Source: JBCCEV01 sp039030125
Lineage (GTDB): Bacteria > Pseudomonadota > Gammaproteobacteria > Ga0077536
NCBI GenBank assembly: GCA_039030125.1
Contig: JBCCEV010000015.1
Location: 1 to 41,725, forward strand
Length of the DNA stretch: 41,725 nt
Direction of reading: 5' to 3'
The first letter of the stretch is position 1; each line of letters opens with the position of its first letter. Position numbers and translations under genes: made by a program. Below are positions 17,025 through 25,974 of this stretch, one piece after another. A model generated the notes under the pieces. That model was given only the letters and a program-made list of their open reading frames with translations, did not search any database and was not told where the DNA came from.

Positions 17025-18889
17025 CCACTCTGTTCGGCCTCGATAGGGGCTCGGCCTTGTTATGGCTGAGTGGTTTAGTGATCTTGACGTGGATTGTTTA
17101 TTGGCCGGCGCTGAGTGGACCCTTGATCCTCGATGACTCGAAGGTGGTCACGCCGTTTCTACTGCCAGACGGCGTCGTGAGGTATGCCGATGATCCCCTT
17201 GTAAGTGCTACAGGGCCTCTTGGTCGTCCCTTGGCAATGCTTAGCTTCAAGCTCGATGCCGCTTTGCATGGCGACCGATTTGCGGGGTGGAAAGCAACAA
17301 ATTTAGTCATCCATATCTTGGTCGGCGTATTGATCTATGGGTTTTGTGTCGCGCTGTGGCGGTCGTTGGGGTATGCGGTCGATGGTGCACGGACACTAGG
17401 ATTATTTACATCAGCCATCTGGTTGTTACATCCGTTGCTGCTCAGCACCTCGATGTATCTGGTGCAGAGGATGACGCAGCTATCGATGCTGTTCGTCGTT
17501 TTGGGTTTGTGGCTCTACGCGCTAGGACGCTGGCGCTCTGATGACGATAATCAAGCCAGATGGCAGATACTCAGTGCTTTTCTGCTGTGCACGCCACTGG
17601 CTTGCCTTGCTAAGGAAACCGGGGCCTTGTTGCCTCTTTATTTATGGGGCTATGAATATTTCATCGTGCAGCAAGCGATGCCCGTTTATGTGGCGCGTAC
17701 GTTTGTCGTTTTTCTCGTTATTCCAGCTCTAACGGCCGCGCTAATCATGGTCTACGAACCCGCTTTTTTCTTCAGTGGTTATGCCATTCGCGATTTCACC
17801 TTGAGCGAGCGCTTATTAACGGAAAGTCGGGTATTGGTCAGCTATTTGGCTATGCTGATGGCACCGGGTATCAAGACGCTCGGATTTTTCCACGATGACT
17901 TTATTGTGTCCTCGGGCTGGGCGTCGCCACCGTCCACCATTCTTTCGGTGTTGCTGATTGTTGCCGTGGCGGGCGCCGGTTTTCGATGGCGAAAACAAAT
18001 CCCGGCAGCGGCGTTTGGTCTTTATCTCTTCGGTGCTGGCCATCTTCTGGAGAGCACGATATTCCCGCTTGAGTTGATGTTCGAACACCGCAATTACTTG
18101 CCGGGACTGGGGGTCGCTATCGCGACGATAGGCATGGTTAGCCGATGTATTGGTTTTTCTAAGTTTGGGCGAGCGGTTGCGCTCACGATGGTCATTACCC
18201 TTGCGTTTTTAACCGCGGACCGCGCGATAATCTGGTCGTCGGAGTCGTTTTTCTTTGCGCACGCCGCTGCACAGCACCCACGTTCAGCGCGGGCGCGGGT
18301 GAGTTATGCCGAGTGGTTGACCAGCACGGGCAACCATAAGCTTGCCTTGTCTGAGCTGCGGCGACTTGAGCACTTTGACACGGCCGTGCATGCGCTACGT
18401 GTTTTGTGTGAGCGCGACGGAGCGCTCCCGCGCGACGCGTTATCGCGTTTGGCCGACCAACTCGGCGATGAAACACCCAGTGCCTTCAGTGTCGATGTCT
18501 TGGAGCTGCTCGCCTATCAAACCGTCGATGGCCACTGCGAGCTTGACGGCACCTTGCTGGCGGATATTTTGGCCACATTAGCCGTTCTTCGCATGCCCAA
18601 CTTACAGCGAATCAAATCTTTTGCCGCGAGCGCTCTACTGCGCGCGAGCGAGCGCGATTTTGATGCGGCTCTCGTCAGTGCGATGCAGGCGTACGCGCTT
18701 GATAAAACCGATCCGATGCCGCTTTTCATGGCCAGCGAGTACGCGCTTGACGGCGGTTATAAGGTGAAAGCTCAGCAGTTGCTTGATGAGGCTATGGCAG
18801 TCGCCGGCGAGCATGTTGCGGACTATCGTCCGCTGATCGAAGCGCTGCGCGAGCTGCTGTCACAGACCGCTGAAACGAATGTCCCGTAG
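17021..18889 (+). CDS. Putative GT-C glycosyltransferase with C-terminal TPR region (paralogue 2)
   Basis: The 622-residue protein is a diverged tandem copy of the preceding gene with the same plan: about 11-12 membrane helices over residues 12-400, then a soluble helical tail (about 400-622) with TPR-like repeats (RARVSYAEWLTSTGNHKLAL). The acidic pair is Asp38-Asp39 (SGPLILDDSKVV). Shared motifs are QRMTQLSMLF (149-158), LAKETGALLPLYL (196-208), GYAIRDFTLSERLLTESRV (253-271), HLLEST (341-346) and EHRNYL (355-360). The ATG overlaps the previous stop (ATGA), so the two are translationally coupled. Keeping both conserved suggests two glycosyl transfers or a heteromeric enzyme. It converges with the GT2 gene with one base between stops. 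Confidence 0.7.
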   Translation: MTTLFGLDRGSALLWLSGLVILTWIVYWPALSGPLILDDSKVVTPFLLPDGVVRYADDPLVSATGPLGRPLAMLSFKLDAALHGDRFAGWKATNLVIHILVGVLIYGFCVALWRSLGYAVDGARTLGLFTSAIWLLHPLLLSTSMYLVQRMTQLSMLFVVLGLWLYALGRWRSDDDNQARWQILSAFLLCTPLACLAKETGALLPLYLWGYEYFIVQQAMPVYVARTFVVFLVIPALTAALIMVYEPAFFFSGYAIRDFTLSERLLTESRVLVSYLAMLMAPGIKTLGFFHDDFIVSSGWASPPSTILSVLLIVAVAGAGFRWRKQIPAAAFGLYLFGAGHLLESTIFPLELMFEHRNYLPGLGVAIATIGMVSRCIGFSKFGRAVALTMVITLAFLTADRAIIWSSESFFFAHAAAQHPRSARARVSYAEWLTSTGNHKLALSELRRLEHFDTAVHALRVLCERDGALPRDALSRLADQLGDETPSAFSVDVLELLAYQTVDGHCELDGTLLADILATLAVLRMPNLQRIKSFAASALLRASERDFDAALVSAMQAYALDKTDPMPLFMASEYALDGGYKVKAQQLLDEAMAVAGEHVADYRPLIEALRELLSQTAETNVP

Positions 18890-18890
18890 C

Positions 18891-19793
18891 TTATTCGTCG
18901 CGCTTTAGCATGCGACGTTCAGAGTCCGCTTCGCGATAGTGAAGTGAAGAAACCAATTCGGCTAGGATCCCAATAAGAAAAATCATTAATGCGGAGGTGA
19001 GTAGCAGGGCGCTCATGTTCGTGAATCGATGAAAAACCCAGAACGTGTAGGCGTAATAGAGCAACCCCGTTAGGGTCAAGGATAAAGCGATCGGCAGGAA
19101 CAAGCGCATCGGCGAAAAAAGCGCGCCGATTTTCAAAATCACGAGTAAAAAGCGGAACCCGTCCTTCACAATTTTGATATGACTGCGGCCACTCCTTTTA
19201 CCCGCGTCGATGGGTACATAGGCGACGGGTAGCCCGGAGCGAAAAAACGCCATCGTGCTGGTAGTCGGATATGAAAAACCGTTTGGGAATAGATACAAAA
19301 ACCGCCGAAAATGCCGCGCCCTAACCGCGCGAAACCCTGAGGTTAAATCGGCGATTGCGTGATCAGCCATGTAACTTGCTAGGCGGTTGTAAACGCCGTT
19401 GGCGATGCGGCGTGGCCAGCTTGCGTGGGATTGCACTGAGCGTGCCCCGACCACCATTTCGTAACCTTCTTCCATTTTCGCGAGCAGCCGCGGGATGTCG
19501 TTTGGGTCGTGTTGCCCATCGGCGTCCATGAAGATGATCGTTGAGCCCTGTGCCTGGCGCGCGCCACTTTTCACCGCGGCGCCGTTGCCCATTGAATATG
19601 GGTGGGAAAAACATTTCACGCCCGCATCCTTGCAGATCCCGACGGTTTCGTCGGTGCTGCCGTCGTCGATGACGATAATCTCGGCATCTGGAAACCCCTC
19701 GGTCAGGCGCGGCAGGAGCGCGCTTAAACCAGGCGCTTCATTCTTCGCCGGGAGCACGATAGAGAGTTTTGGTGGGTTTGATGACTCGCCCAT
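18891..19793 (-). CDS. GT2 glycosyltransferase, polyprenyl-phosphate sugar synthase type
   Basis: The 300-residue protein has a GT-A family 2 domain with SIVLPAKNEAPGLSALL, IIVIDDGSTDET and the DXD motif in FMDADGQHDPNDI, then TSGFRAVRARHF, and two C-terminal membrane helices (about 228-250 and 262-282). This layout is that of DPM1/GtrB/ArnC-like enzymes that transfer a sugar from a nucleotide donor to polyprenyl phosphate on the cytoplasmic face. Such lipid-linked sugars are the donors for GT-C transferases, which are encoded next to it and facing it. I chose the ATG at 19793 (MGESSNPPKL), four bases after suhB; a longer start would overlap suhB. The sugar cannot be predicted. Confidence 0.85.
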   Translation of the reverse strand: MGESSNPPKLSIVLPAKNEAPGLSALLPRLTEGFPDAEIIVIDDGSTDETVGICKDAGVKCFSHPYSMGNGAAVKSGARQAQGSTIIFMDADGQHDPNDIPRLLAKMEEGYEMVVGARSVQSHASWPRRIANGVYNRLASYMADHAIADLTSGFRAVRARHFRRFLYLFPNGFSYPTTSTMAFFRSGLPVAYVPIDAGKRSGRSHIKIVKDGFRFLLVILKIGALFSPMRLFLPIALSLTLTGLLYYAYTFWVFHRFTNMSALLLTSALMIFLIGILAELVSSLHYREADSERRMLKRDE

Positions 19794-19797
19794 AGGC

Positions 19798-20592
19798 CTA
19801 ACCAGCGGCAGGGAAGGGTACTTTTGTAACCGCCTGGGCGAGACCTTTGAGAAGCTTGGGCGTTGCCGCAATGATATCGCCCGAGTCGACGTAGCCTTGC
19901 CCGCCACGGACATCGGAAACTAAGCCACCGGCCTCCTCCACTAATAGCGAACCGGCCGCGACATCCCAAGGCTGCAACCCGAATTCCCAGAAACCGTCAA
20001 CGCGACCACTGGCCACGTATGCGAGGTCAAGTGCCGCCGCCCCGGCGCGCCGGATCCCGGCGCTTGTCTTCAGCACTTCGCCGAGCGTGCCGAGATAAGG
20101 TTCGATTTGCGCTTCGTGACGCACGGGAAACCCGGTGGCGAGGAGGGCGGATTCCATGGACTGACAACGCGACACGCGTATTTTGCGGTTATTGCATAGC
20201 GCGCCAGCGCCGCGACTGGCGGTGAATAATTCGTCGCGGGTCGGGTCATAGACCACACCATGCTCCATACGATTATTGATCTGCAAACCAATGGAAACCG
20301 CGAACTGCGGGAAACTATGCAGATAATTCAACGTGCCATCGAGCGGGTCGATGATCCAGATATGGTCGCTATCCCCTTGCTGACCGGATTCCTCGGCAAC
20401 GATGGCATGGTCTGGATAGGCGGTGAGTAAGGTCTCAACGATTGCGGATTCGGCTTCGTGATCAATCTCTGAGACGTAATCGTGGCGCCCTTTGCGCTCG
20501 ACCTTCAAATCCTCAATACGGCTCATTCCGCGAACAATGATGTTGCCGGCACGGCGGGCGGCACGGATCGCGATGTTTAACATGGGGTGCAT
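19798..20592 (-). CDS. suhB: Inositol-1-monophosphatase family protein SuhB
   Basis: The 264-residue protein starts MHPMLNIAIRAARRAGN, nearly the same as E. coli SuhB. It has the metal-binding motifs EES, IIDPLDGTLNYLHSFPQFAV and the C-terminal WDVAAGSLLVEEAGG. SuhB is a Mg-dependent inositol monophosphatase that in E. coli also works in the rRNA antitermination complex. I use the ATG at 20592; further upstream starts would extend into the trmJ promoter region. It is divergent from trmJ, as in E. coli, and has the GT2 gene four bases downstream. Confidence 0.96.
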   Translation of the reverse strand: MHPMLNIAIRAARRAGNIIVRGMSRIEDLKVERKGRHDYVSEIDHEAESAIVETLLTAYPDHAIVAEESGQQGDSDHIWIIDPLDGTLNYLHSFPQFAVSIGLQINNRMEHGVVYDPTRDELFTASRGAGALCNNRKIRVSRCQSMESALLATGFPVRHEAQIEPYLGTLGEVLKTSAGIRRAGAAALDLAYVASGRVDGFWEFGLQPWDVAAGSLLVEEAGGLVSDVRGGQGYVDSGDIIAATPKLLKGLAQAVTKVPFPAAG

Positions 20593-20673
20593 GGAATTGA
20601 GGTTTTGGGTCGCCGGTAATAACCTCAATTCTAACTGACTCTGTGAATTGTTCCTGATGGAGTTCAAACTTTT

Positions 20674-21435
20674 GTGAGTGTGCCTCCAGATCCCGGCATT
20701 AACGCGCTGCTCGCGCGTGTGCGCGTCGTGTTGGTTGGTACCACTCATCCTGGCAACATCGGTGCGGCCGCGCGGGCCATGCGTGTGATGGGGCTTCAGC
20801 AGCTTCATTTGGTATCGCCCCGCACGTTTCCATCCGCCGAAGCGACTGCCCGTGCGGCGGGCGCCGATGGGATCCTGAGCCGCGCTAAAGTGCACCAAGA
20901 CCTCGATAATGCTCTGGCCTCGAGCGTGGTCGTGTATGGCACTACGGCGCGACCACGCCACATAACGTGGCCCACTTTAACGCCGCGCCAAGCTGCCACG
21001 GAAATTATCGAGCGTGCATCAAGCGGCGATATTGCTTTGGTGTTTGGTCGCGAGAAAACCGGGTTGAGCAACACAGAACTCGATCGCTGCCAGAAGGGGA
21101 TCAGCATTGCTACTGATCCAGATTACCGATCCCTCAACTTAGCGCAAGCAGTGCAAATCCTGGCCTACGAACTGAGGTTGGCGGCATTGGAAACAATCGC
21201 TGTAGACAAGCTCCAAGCTGATCGCACGGAAGAACTCGCGAGTCATGAAGAGGTTGAAAATTTAATCAAACATCTTATCGAGACCATGACCTTGACCGGC
21301 TACCATGACCCCGAAAAACCCAAGTTGCTTTCCCGACGGATCCAGCGGCTACTTTTCAGAGCAGAATTGCGTCACAGTGAAACGCAATTCTTACGCGGCT
21401 TCCTGACCAGCGTTACGAACAACAAGAAAAACTGA
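20674..21435 (+). CDS. trmJ: tRNA (cytidine/uridine-32-2'-O)-methyltransferase TrmJ
   Basis: The 253-residue SPOUT methyltransferase methylates the ribose of residue 32 in certain tRNAs. Motifs are VRVVLVGTTHPGNIGAAARAM at the N-terminus, VFGREKTGLSNTELDRC in the middle, and SLNLAQAVQILAYELRLA forming the knot that binds S-adenosylmethionine. A C-terminal helical extension (about 165-253) is typical of TrmJ and distinguishes it from TrmL. The start is a GTG at 20674, with GGAG about 11 bases upstream. It is divergent from suhB, a conserved arrangement. It converges on purM with 9 bases between stops. Confidence 0.94.
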   Translation: MSVPPDPGINALLARVRVVLVGTTHPGNIGAAARAMRVMGLQQLHLVSPRTFPSAEATARAAGADGILSRAKVHQDLDNALASSVVVYGTTARPRHITWPTLTPRQAATEIIERASSGDIALVFGREKTGLSNTELDRCQKGISIATDPDYRSLNLAQAVQILAYELRLAALETIAVDKLQADRTEELASHEEVENLIKHLIETMTLTGYHDPEKPKLLSRRIQRLLFRAELRHSETQFLRGFLTSVTNNKKN

Positions 21436-21444
21436 AACGCTGGC

Positions 21445-22506
21445 TCAGTCGAGTTCGCCGATGAAATCGGTGTTTTTGTGACCCGCTTCGATGCGGCCAA
21501 TCTCAAATGCGATCTCACCGTTACTGTTCAACGTTGCGATCGTTTCTTCAACATCGTCTTCTCCGACAACGAAGATCATACCAATGCCACAGTTGAAGGT
21601 TTTAAGCATCTCACTTTGTGAAACGTCACCTCGATCTTGAAACCAACCGAACAGCGGCGGTAGCGACCAGGTGTCTAGGTCGATAAGCGCGCGGGTGTGG
21701 GAGGGCAACACGCGCGGGATGTTCTCAGTTAAGCCGCCGCCGGTAATGTGCGCTATTGCAGAAATTTGACCCCGCCGCGCCGCAGCTAATGCGCTCTTCA
21801 CATAAATTCGTGTGGGCGCCATGAGGGCTTCGATGAGTGGAACGCCGTCGATTTCTGCGTTTGCCGCTGAAGGTCCCGCGCGCTCCAAGATCTTTCGCAC
21901 AAGTGAAAAACCATTTGAATGGATGCCGTTGGAGCGAGCGCCAATAATGCGATCGCCGATTTGCACCGCGCTCCCGTCTATCAGGTGAGCACGTTCGACG
22001 GCACCGACGCTAAAACCCGCCAGGTCATAGTGTCCGGCTTCGTACATATCGGGCATTTCCGCAGTTTCGCCACCCAGCAAAGCGCATCCGGCTTGGCGAC
22101 AACCTTCGGCGACACCCGCCACAACCTCCGCGGCTAAGTCGCTATCGAGTTTGCCAGTTGCAAAGTAATCCAAGAAGAACAGGGGCTCAGCACCCTGCAC
22201 CACCAGATCGTTGACGCACATCGCGACCAGATCGATGCCAACCCCATTGTGACAGCCGTACTCGATGGCGAGTAATAGTTTGGTGCCCACCCCATCGGTT
22301 GCTGACACCAGAATTGGATCATGGAGTCCGATCTTTTGCAGGTCGAACAGCCCACCAAATCCGCCTAACTCACCCGCGCTGCCGAGCCGCTCGGTGGCCT
22401 TGACGAGCGGCTTTATTCGTTCAACAAAGGCGTTGCCCGCCGCAATATCAACACCCGCATCTTGATAACTTAGACCAGTAGATCCGTGAGAGCGCTCGTC
22501 TGACAT
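21445..22506 (-). CDS. purM: Phosphoribosylformylglycinamidine cyclo-ligase (AIR synthetase)
   Basis: The 353-residue enzyme closes the imidazole ring in purine synthesis, using ATP to make aminoimidazole ribonucleotide. It starts with SYQDAGVDIAAGNAFVERIKP and contains GGFGGLFDL, VSATDGVGTKLLLA, CVNDLVVQGAEPLFFLDYFA, GGETAEMPDMY and HITGGGLTENIPRVLP, all typical of PurM. purN, often next to it, is not present here. It is divergent from the DUF2066 gene across 85 bases, as in Pseudomonas. Confidence 0.98.
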   Translation of the reverse strand: MSDERSHGSTGLSYQDAGVDIAAGNAFVERIKPLVKATERLGSAGELGGFGGLFDLQKIGLHDPILVSATDGVGTKLLLAIEYGCHNGVGIDLVAMCVNDLVVQGAEPLFFLDYFATGKLDSDLAAEVVAGVAEGCRQAGCALLGGETAEMPDMYEAGHYDLAGFSVGAVERAHLIDGSAVQIGDRIIGARSNGIHSNGFSLVRKILERAGPSAANAEIDGVPLIEALMAPTRIYVKSALAAARRGQISAIAHITGGGLTENIPRVLPSHTRALIDLDTWSLPPLFGWFQDRGDVSQSEMLKTFNCGIGMIFVVGEDDVEETIATLNSNGEIAFEIGRIEAGHKNTDFIGELD

Positions 22507-22591
22507 GCGTGGATACTACCGGTGATGATCGACGTTGTTAAGAATCACTTAGTCCCTTGACTTAATTTCCCGATCCCGTAGCGTGCGATTC

Positions 22592-23614
22592 ATGAACAAA
22601 CTGCTGTTCACGAGCTTCTTCGTGTCGTTGCTGAGTATCGGTGATGCGCAGGCGCGCGACGTCGTCGATCTTTACCAGGCGAGTATTCCCGTTGCCGACC
22701 GCGGGGACGTCGAGTTTTCCAAAGGATTAAGACGGGCAATGCGGCAGGTATTGGTGAAACTCACCGGCACGGCTAATTCAGATCGCCGGCTCGACGCCTT
22801 GGTCAACGATCCAGATCGCTATGTGCTGAAGTTTGCTCACGATGTCAACGACGACGAGGAGATCGTTTTACGCGTCGAATTCGATCCAAGCTCGTTATCC
22901 GGTGCGCTTGAGAGCAGTGGCGTAAGCATCTGGGGAAAGGAGCGCCCTGACACATTATTGTGGTTGGTCATCGACGCCGAACAGGTCCGTCAATTAAGCG
23001 GTGCTGATGAGCCAGGGAGATTCGGCGAAGTTGCGCTGACGCGGGCCAAGATCCGGGGGATCCCCATCCTTTTGCCGCTCATGGACGTCGAGGAGTCACA
23101 GCATCTAATCCATGTGCGGCGCGCCGAGGATGTGGTAACCAATGCCCACGCAATGTCCAGACGCTATGGCACCAGTTCGATATTGATAGGCTATGTACGC
23201 GAGTCGGTACCGGGAATTTGGGAGGCGCAGTTCACGGCTGTGATCGACGAGCAAACGGTGAGCTTTCAAAACGAAGGTTCCCTTCCTGAGCTTCTCATCG
23301 AAGAGGGGATCGACCGGCTCACCGTGGGCTTAGCAAATCGATATGCGGGCGGACACAACAGCGGGACTCGCGAATCGATCGTGATCCGAGTCGAAGGTGT
23401 GCAAAATGCGGGCGACTACGCACGCGCGACGCATTACCTTGAATCACTAGACATTGTGAGTCGCGTTTTCGTGAGTCAAGTTGCCGGGCGGATCGTCGAC
23501 TATCAGATTGTGGCGCGCGGTGGCCAGAACGCTCTGTCGGAAAGTATTTCGTTTGGGCGCTTGCTGACGCGACTCGCGGATCAGCAAAACGTCTATCGAC
23601 TTAACCGCAACTAG
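22592..23614 (+). CDS. Exported DUF2066 protein
   Basis: The 340-residue protein has a Sec signal peptide (MNKLLFTSFFVSLLSIGDAQA) and the DUF2066 pattern: VPVADRG-type start (YQASIPVADRGDVEFSKGLRRAMRQVLVKLTG is the region at about 27-58), an LWLVID strand, and IPILLPLMDVEE. It is periplasmic by prediction; function is unknown. It is regularly found between purM and hda in Gammaproteobacteria. I prefer the ATG at 22592 to the GTG at 22583 because it gives a compact signal peptide; neither has a clear ribosome binding site. A TTGACT (22557) with a weak TAGCGT 16 bases on would give a nearly leaderless transcript. Confidence 0.82.
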   Translation: MNKLLFTSFFVSLLSIGDAQARDVVDLYQASIPVADRGDVEFSKGLRRAMRQVLVKLTGTANSDRRLDALVNDPDRYVLKFAHDVNDDEEIVLRVEFDPSSLSGALESSGVSIWGKERPDTLLWLVIDAEQVRQLSGADEPGRFGEVALTRAKIRGIPILLPLMDVEESQHLIHVRRAEDVVTNAHAMSRRYGTSSILIGYVRESVPGIWEAQFTAVIDEQTVSFQNEGSLPELLIEEGIDRLTVGLANRYAGGHNSGTRESIVIRVEGVQNAGDYARATHYLESLDIVSRVFVSQVAGRIVDYQIVARGGQNALSESISFGRLLTRLADQQNVYRLNRN

Positions 23615-23620
23615 CAAGGG

Positions 23621-24670
23621 ATGGCTATATCTCGCTCGCTTCTTATCGTCGTTGGCTTCGCGGCGTGTCTATGGCTGGTCTTCTTGCTCACGCCGGTCCT
23701 CACGCCTTTCATGGTGGGCGCACTGCTGGCCTATCTCGGCGATCCGCTCGTTGATCGCCTGGAACGGTATCGATTATCGCGAACGCTTGGCGTGGTCTGT
23801 GTGTTTTCCGTAATGTTAATCGTGGCCTTATTGGCGGTGATCGTGCTCGCTCCGGTCCTCCAACAGCAGGTGATCAGCGTTCTAAAGCTGATACCTCGGG
23901 CCCTCGAATACCTTCAAGAAGTTATTTTACCGGCACTCACGAGTAGTCTCGGAGTCGAGGCGGTCACCTTGGACATCGAGGCGGTCAAGGAGACGCTGTC
24001 GGCCAATTGGAAATCGGTTGGATCGGTCGCGGGCCAGGTTGTGGCGCAACTTGGGAAATCCGGCCAGCTTCTGATGGCCTGGGCCTCGTTTGTTTTCCTG
24101 GTACCGGTTGTTGCTTTCTATTTACTTCGCGATTGGGATCGTTTGGTTGGCGCGATCGGTGAGCTAGTCCCGCCCAGGCATCAGCAAACCGTGAAAAAAA
24201 TTGCCGCAGAAATTGACGCGGTCGTTGCTGAATTTCTGCGCGGCCAGTTATCGGTCATGTTCGTGCTCGCGATCATCTATACCGCCGGGTTGTGGTTGTT
24301 GGGCCTCGAGCTCGCGCTTTTCACGGGCCTACTCGCCGGCATTGTCAGTTTCGTGCCCTATATTGGCGTTGTTGTAGGGATCGTGGTGGCCGGACTGGCC
24401 GCGCTATTACAGTTTCAGGATCCCACCTATTTAATTGGCGTGGCCCTGGTATTCGGCGTCGGTCAATTGCTTGAGGGTATGGTCTTGTCGCCATTGCTTG
24501 TCGGCGATCGCATTGGGCTACACCCGGTCGCGGTTATTTTTGCTGTGCTGGCCGGCGGCCAGTTATTTGGATTTCTGGGTGTCCTGTTAGCGTTGCCCGT
24601 AGCGGCGGTGATCGTGGTGTTGTTGCGTCACTCAAAAGCGCAGTACTTGGCGAGCGATCTGTATTCCTAA
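23621..24670 (+). CDS. perM: AI-2E family transporter (PerM-like permease)
   Basis: The 349-residue membrane protein belongs to the AI-2E/PerM family. It has two N-terminal helices (SLLIVVGFAACLWLVFLL, TPFMVGALLAYLGDPLVDRL), a soluble amphipathic segment (about 85-140), and a C-terminal bundle with FLRGQLSVMFVLAIIY, FVPYIGVVVGIVVAGLAALL and GDRIGLHPVAVIFAVLAGGQ, which is the family signature. Substrate is unknown; E. coli PerM is an uncharacterised permease and related TqsA affects AI-2 export. It lies six bases after the DUF2066 gene and 18 before hda, so all three are likely one operon. Confidence 0.93.
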   Translation: MAISRSLLIVVGFAACLWLVFLLTPVLTPFMVGALLAYLGDPLVDRLERYRLSRTLGVVCVFSVMLIVALLAVIVLAPVLQQQVISVLKLIPRALEYLQEVILPALTSSLGVEAVTLDIEAVKETLSANWKSVGSVAGQVVAQLGKSGQLLMAWASFVFLVPVVAFYLLRDWDRLVGAIGELVPPRHQQTVKKIAAEIDAVVAEFLRGQLSVMFVLAIIYTAGLWLLGLELALFTGLLAGIVSFVPYIGVVVGIVVAGLAALLQFQDPTYLIGVALVFGVGQLLEGMVLSPLLVGDRIGLHPVAVIFAVLAGGQLFGFLGVLLALPVAAVIVVLLRHSKAQYLASDLYS

Positions 24671-24688
24671 CCGGTAATTAAGGGTCTC

Positions 24689-25408
24689 ATGGCTGACAGA
24701 TTTGTTTGGGAACAACTCGGACTTGAGTTGTTTTCACACGAAAAGTACACCTTAAGTAACTTCTATCCGGGCGCCAACGGTGAGGTCCTGGCGGCTATCG
24801 AACAGTGGATAGCTGGCGGGGAACCCCGATTGGTTCATCTATGGGGCACGGCCGCAAGTGGCAAGACGCATCTGTTGCAAGCGGCTATCAACGCGATCCC
24901 GGAACCGCAGCGCGCGATCTATCTGCCATTGCGAGAACTTTGCGAGCAAGCTCCAGACATCCTCGAAGGCATCGAGGACGTGCCGTTCGTGGTAGTCGAT
25001 GATTTGGAGTACTGCCTGACAGCAGCCCAGTGGGAGAACCGGCTTTTCAGTCTTTACAATCAGCAGCAAAACAACGGCGGTCGCTTAATACTCGCTTCAC
25101 GCCGGCGTCTCCTCGACCTTGAATTTGGCCTGCGTGATCTCCAATCGCGCTTCGAATCGGGTTTAAGTTTACAAGTGCGCGCGCTCGATGATGATGGCAG
25201 ACGAAAATTGATGGGTGATAAGGCGAGAGCGCTGGGATGTTCGCTAAGTGAGACGGTGATGGATTATCTATTGAGACATTGCAGCCGCGATGCTAGCGAT
25301 CTAATGACGCTGATAGAGGCCCTTGATAAGCGTTCGTTGCGGCATTCGCGTGCGATTTCGGTTCCGATGATCAAGGAGCACTTGGCACAATCCGATGCTA
25401 AGCCTTAG
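24689..25408 (+). CDS. hda: DnaA regulatory inactivator Hda
   Basis: The 239-residue AAA+ protein resembles the DnaA ATPase domain without the DNA-binding part. The Walker A is GTAASGKT, Walker B is VVVDDLEYC, and the arginine-finger region SRFESGLSLQV follows. Near the N-terminus, EQLGLEL (8-14) resembles the beta-clamp-binding motif QLxLxL through which Hda contacts the DNA-loaded clamp to trigger hydrolysis of ATP bound to DnaA. AAGGG lies a few bases before the ATG. Its 3' end overlaps the convergent wrbA by 11 bases. Confidence 0.94.
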   Translation: MADRFVWEQLGLELFSHEKYTLSNFYPGANGEVLAAIEQWIAGGEPRLVHLWGTAASGKTHLLQAAINAIPEPQRAIYLPLRELCEQAPDILEGIEDVPFVVVDDLEYCLTAAQWENRLFSLYNQQQNNGGRLILASRRRLLDLEFGLRDLQSRFESGLSLQVRALDDDGRRKLMGDKARALGCSLSETVMDYLLRHCSRDASDLMTLIEALDKRSLRHSRAISVPMIKEHLAQSDAKP

Positions 25409-25970
25409 CTAGTCGCTCGGCGATGCGCGCCAAACGCGCCCCCGCAGCCCTCGCGATCGAAAGCTCTTCTTCTGAAAGTGCACGCTGGTTATCGTGTCCG
25501 GACCAGTGGGAAGCGCCGTACGGGGTCCCGCCCGCGTTGGTATCCATAAGCTTAGGCGTCGAGTAGGGCACTCCAACGATCACCATCCCGTGGTGCATCA
25601 GCGGTAGCATCATCGACAGCAGCGTTGATTCTTGACCGCCGTGGAGACTGCCGGTCGCCGTAAACACGGTCGCTGGCTTATCGACCAGCGCCGCAGACAT
25701 CCACAAATCGGTCGTGGAATCTAGAAATGCTTTTAACGGTGCCGCCATATTTCCAAAGCGGGTCGGCGAGCCAAGGGCCAAGCCGTCACAGTCGCGCAGA
25801 TCTTCTTTGTGGACGATGGGTATTTGCGGATCTGCATCCCCTTCGAGCGGTTTAACCGTGCGCAGCTTCGCGCTACAGCCTGGGACCTGCGAAATCCCAA
25901 GGCGAATTTCCTCCGCGAGCGCCAGGGTTTTACCGCCGCGGGAGTAGAAGAGAACTAAAATCTCTGTCAT
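25398..25970 (-). CDS. wrbA: NAD(P)H:quinone oxidoreductase, WrbA family
   Basis: The 190-residue flavodoxin-fold protein has the FMN phosphate loop YSRGGKTLALAEEI, GLALGSPTRFGNMAAPLKAF for the isoalloxazine ring, and TATGSLHGGQESTLLSMMLP plus GTPYGASHWSG, which are typical of WrbA. It reduces quinones by two electrons and limits oxidative stress. The ATG at 25970 (MTEILVLFYSRGG) is preferred; an in-frame GTG lies one codon upstream. It follows the ArsC-family gene by four bases, so the two form a small operon facing hda. Confidence 0.93.
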   Translation of the reverse strand: MTEILVLFYSRGGKTLALAEEIRLGISQVPGCSAKLRTVKPLEGDADPQIPIVHKEDLRDCDGLALGSPTRFGNMAAPLKAFLDSTTDLWMSAALVDKPATVFTATGSLHGGQESTLLSMMLPLMHHGMVIVGVPYSTPKLMDTNAGGTPYGASHWSGHDNQRALSEEELSIARAAGARLARIAERLAKA

Positions 25971-25974
25971 CACA

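Noticed and set aside
20593..20961. N-terminal extension of suhB
   Set aside because: The MHPMLNIA start at 20592 matches known SuhB; the extension overlaps the divergent trmJ gene.
22557..22584. Sigma70 promoter for the DUF2066 gene
   Set aside because: TTGACT is good but the -10 (TAGCGT) is weak and would start transcription almost at the ATG; mentioned only in the gene entry.
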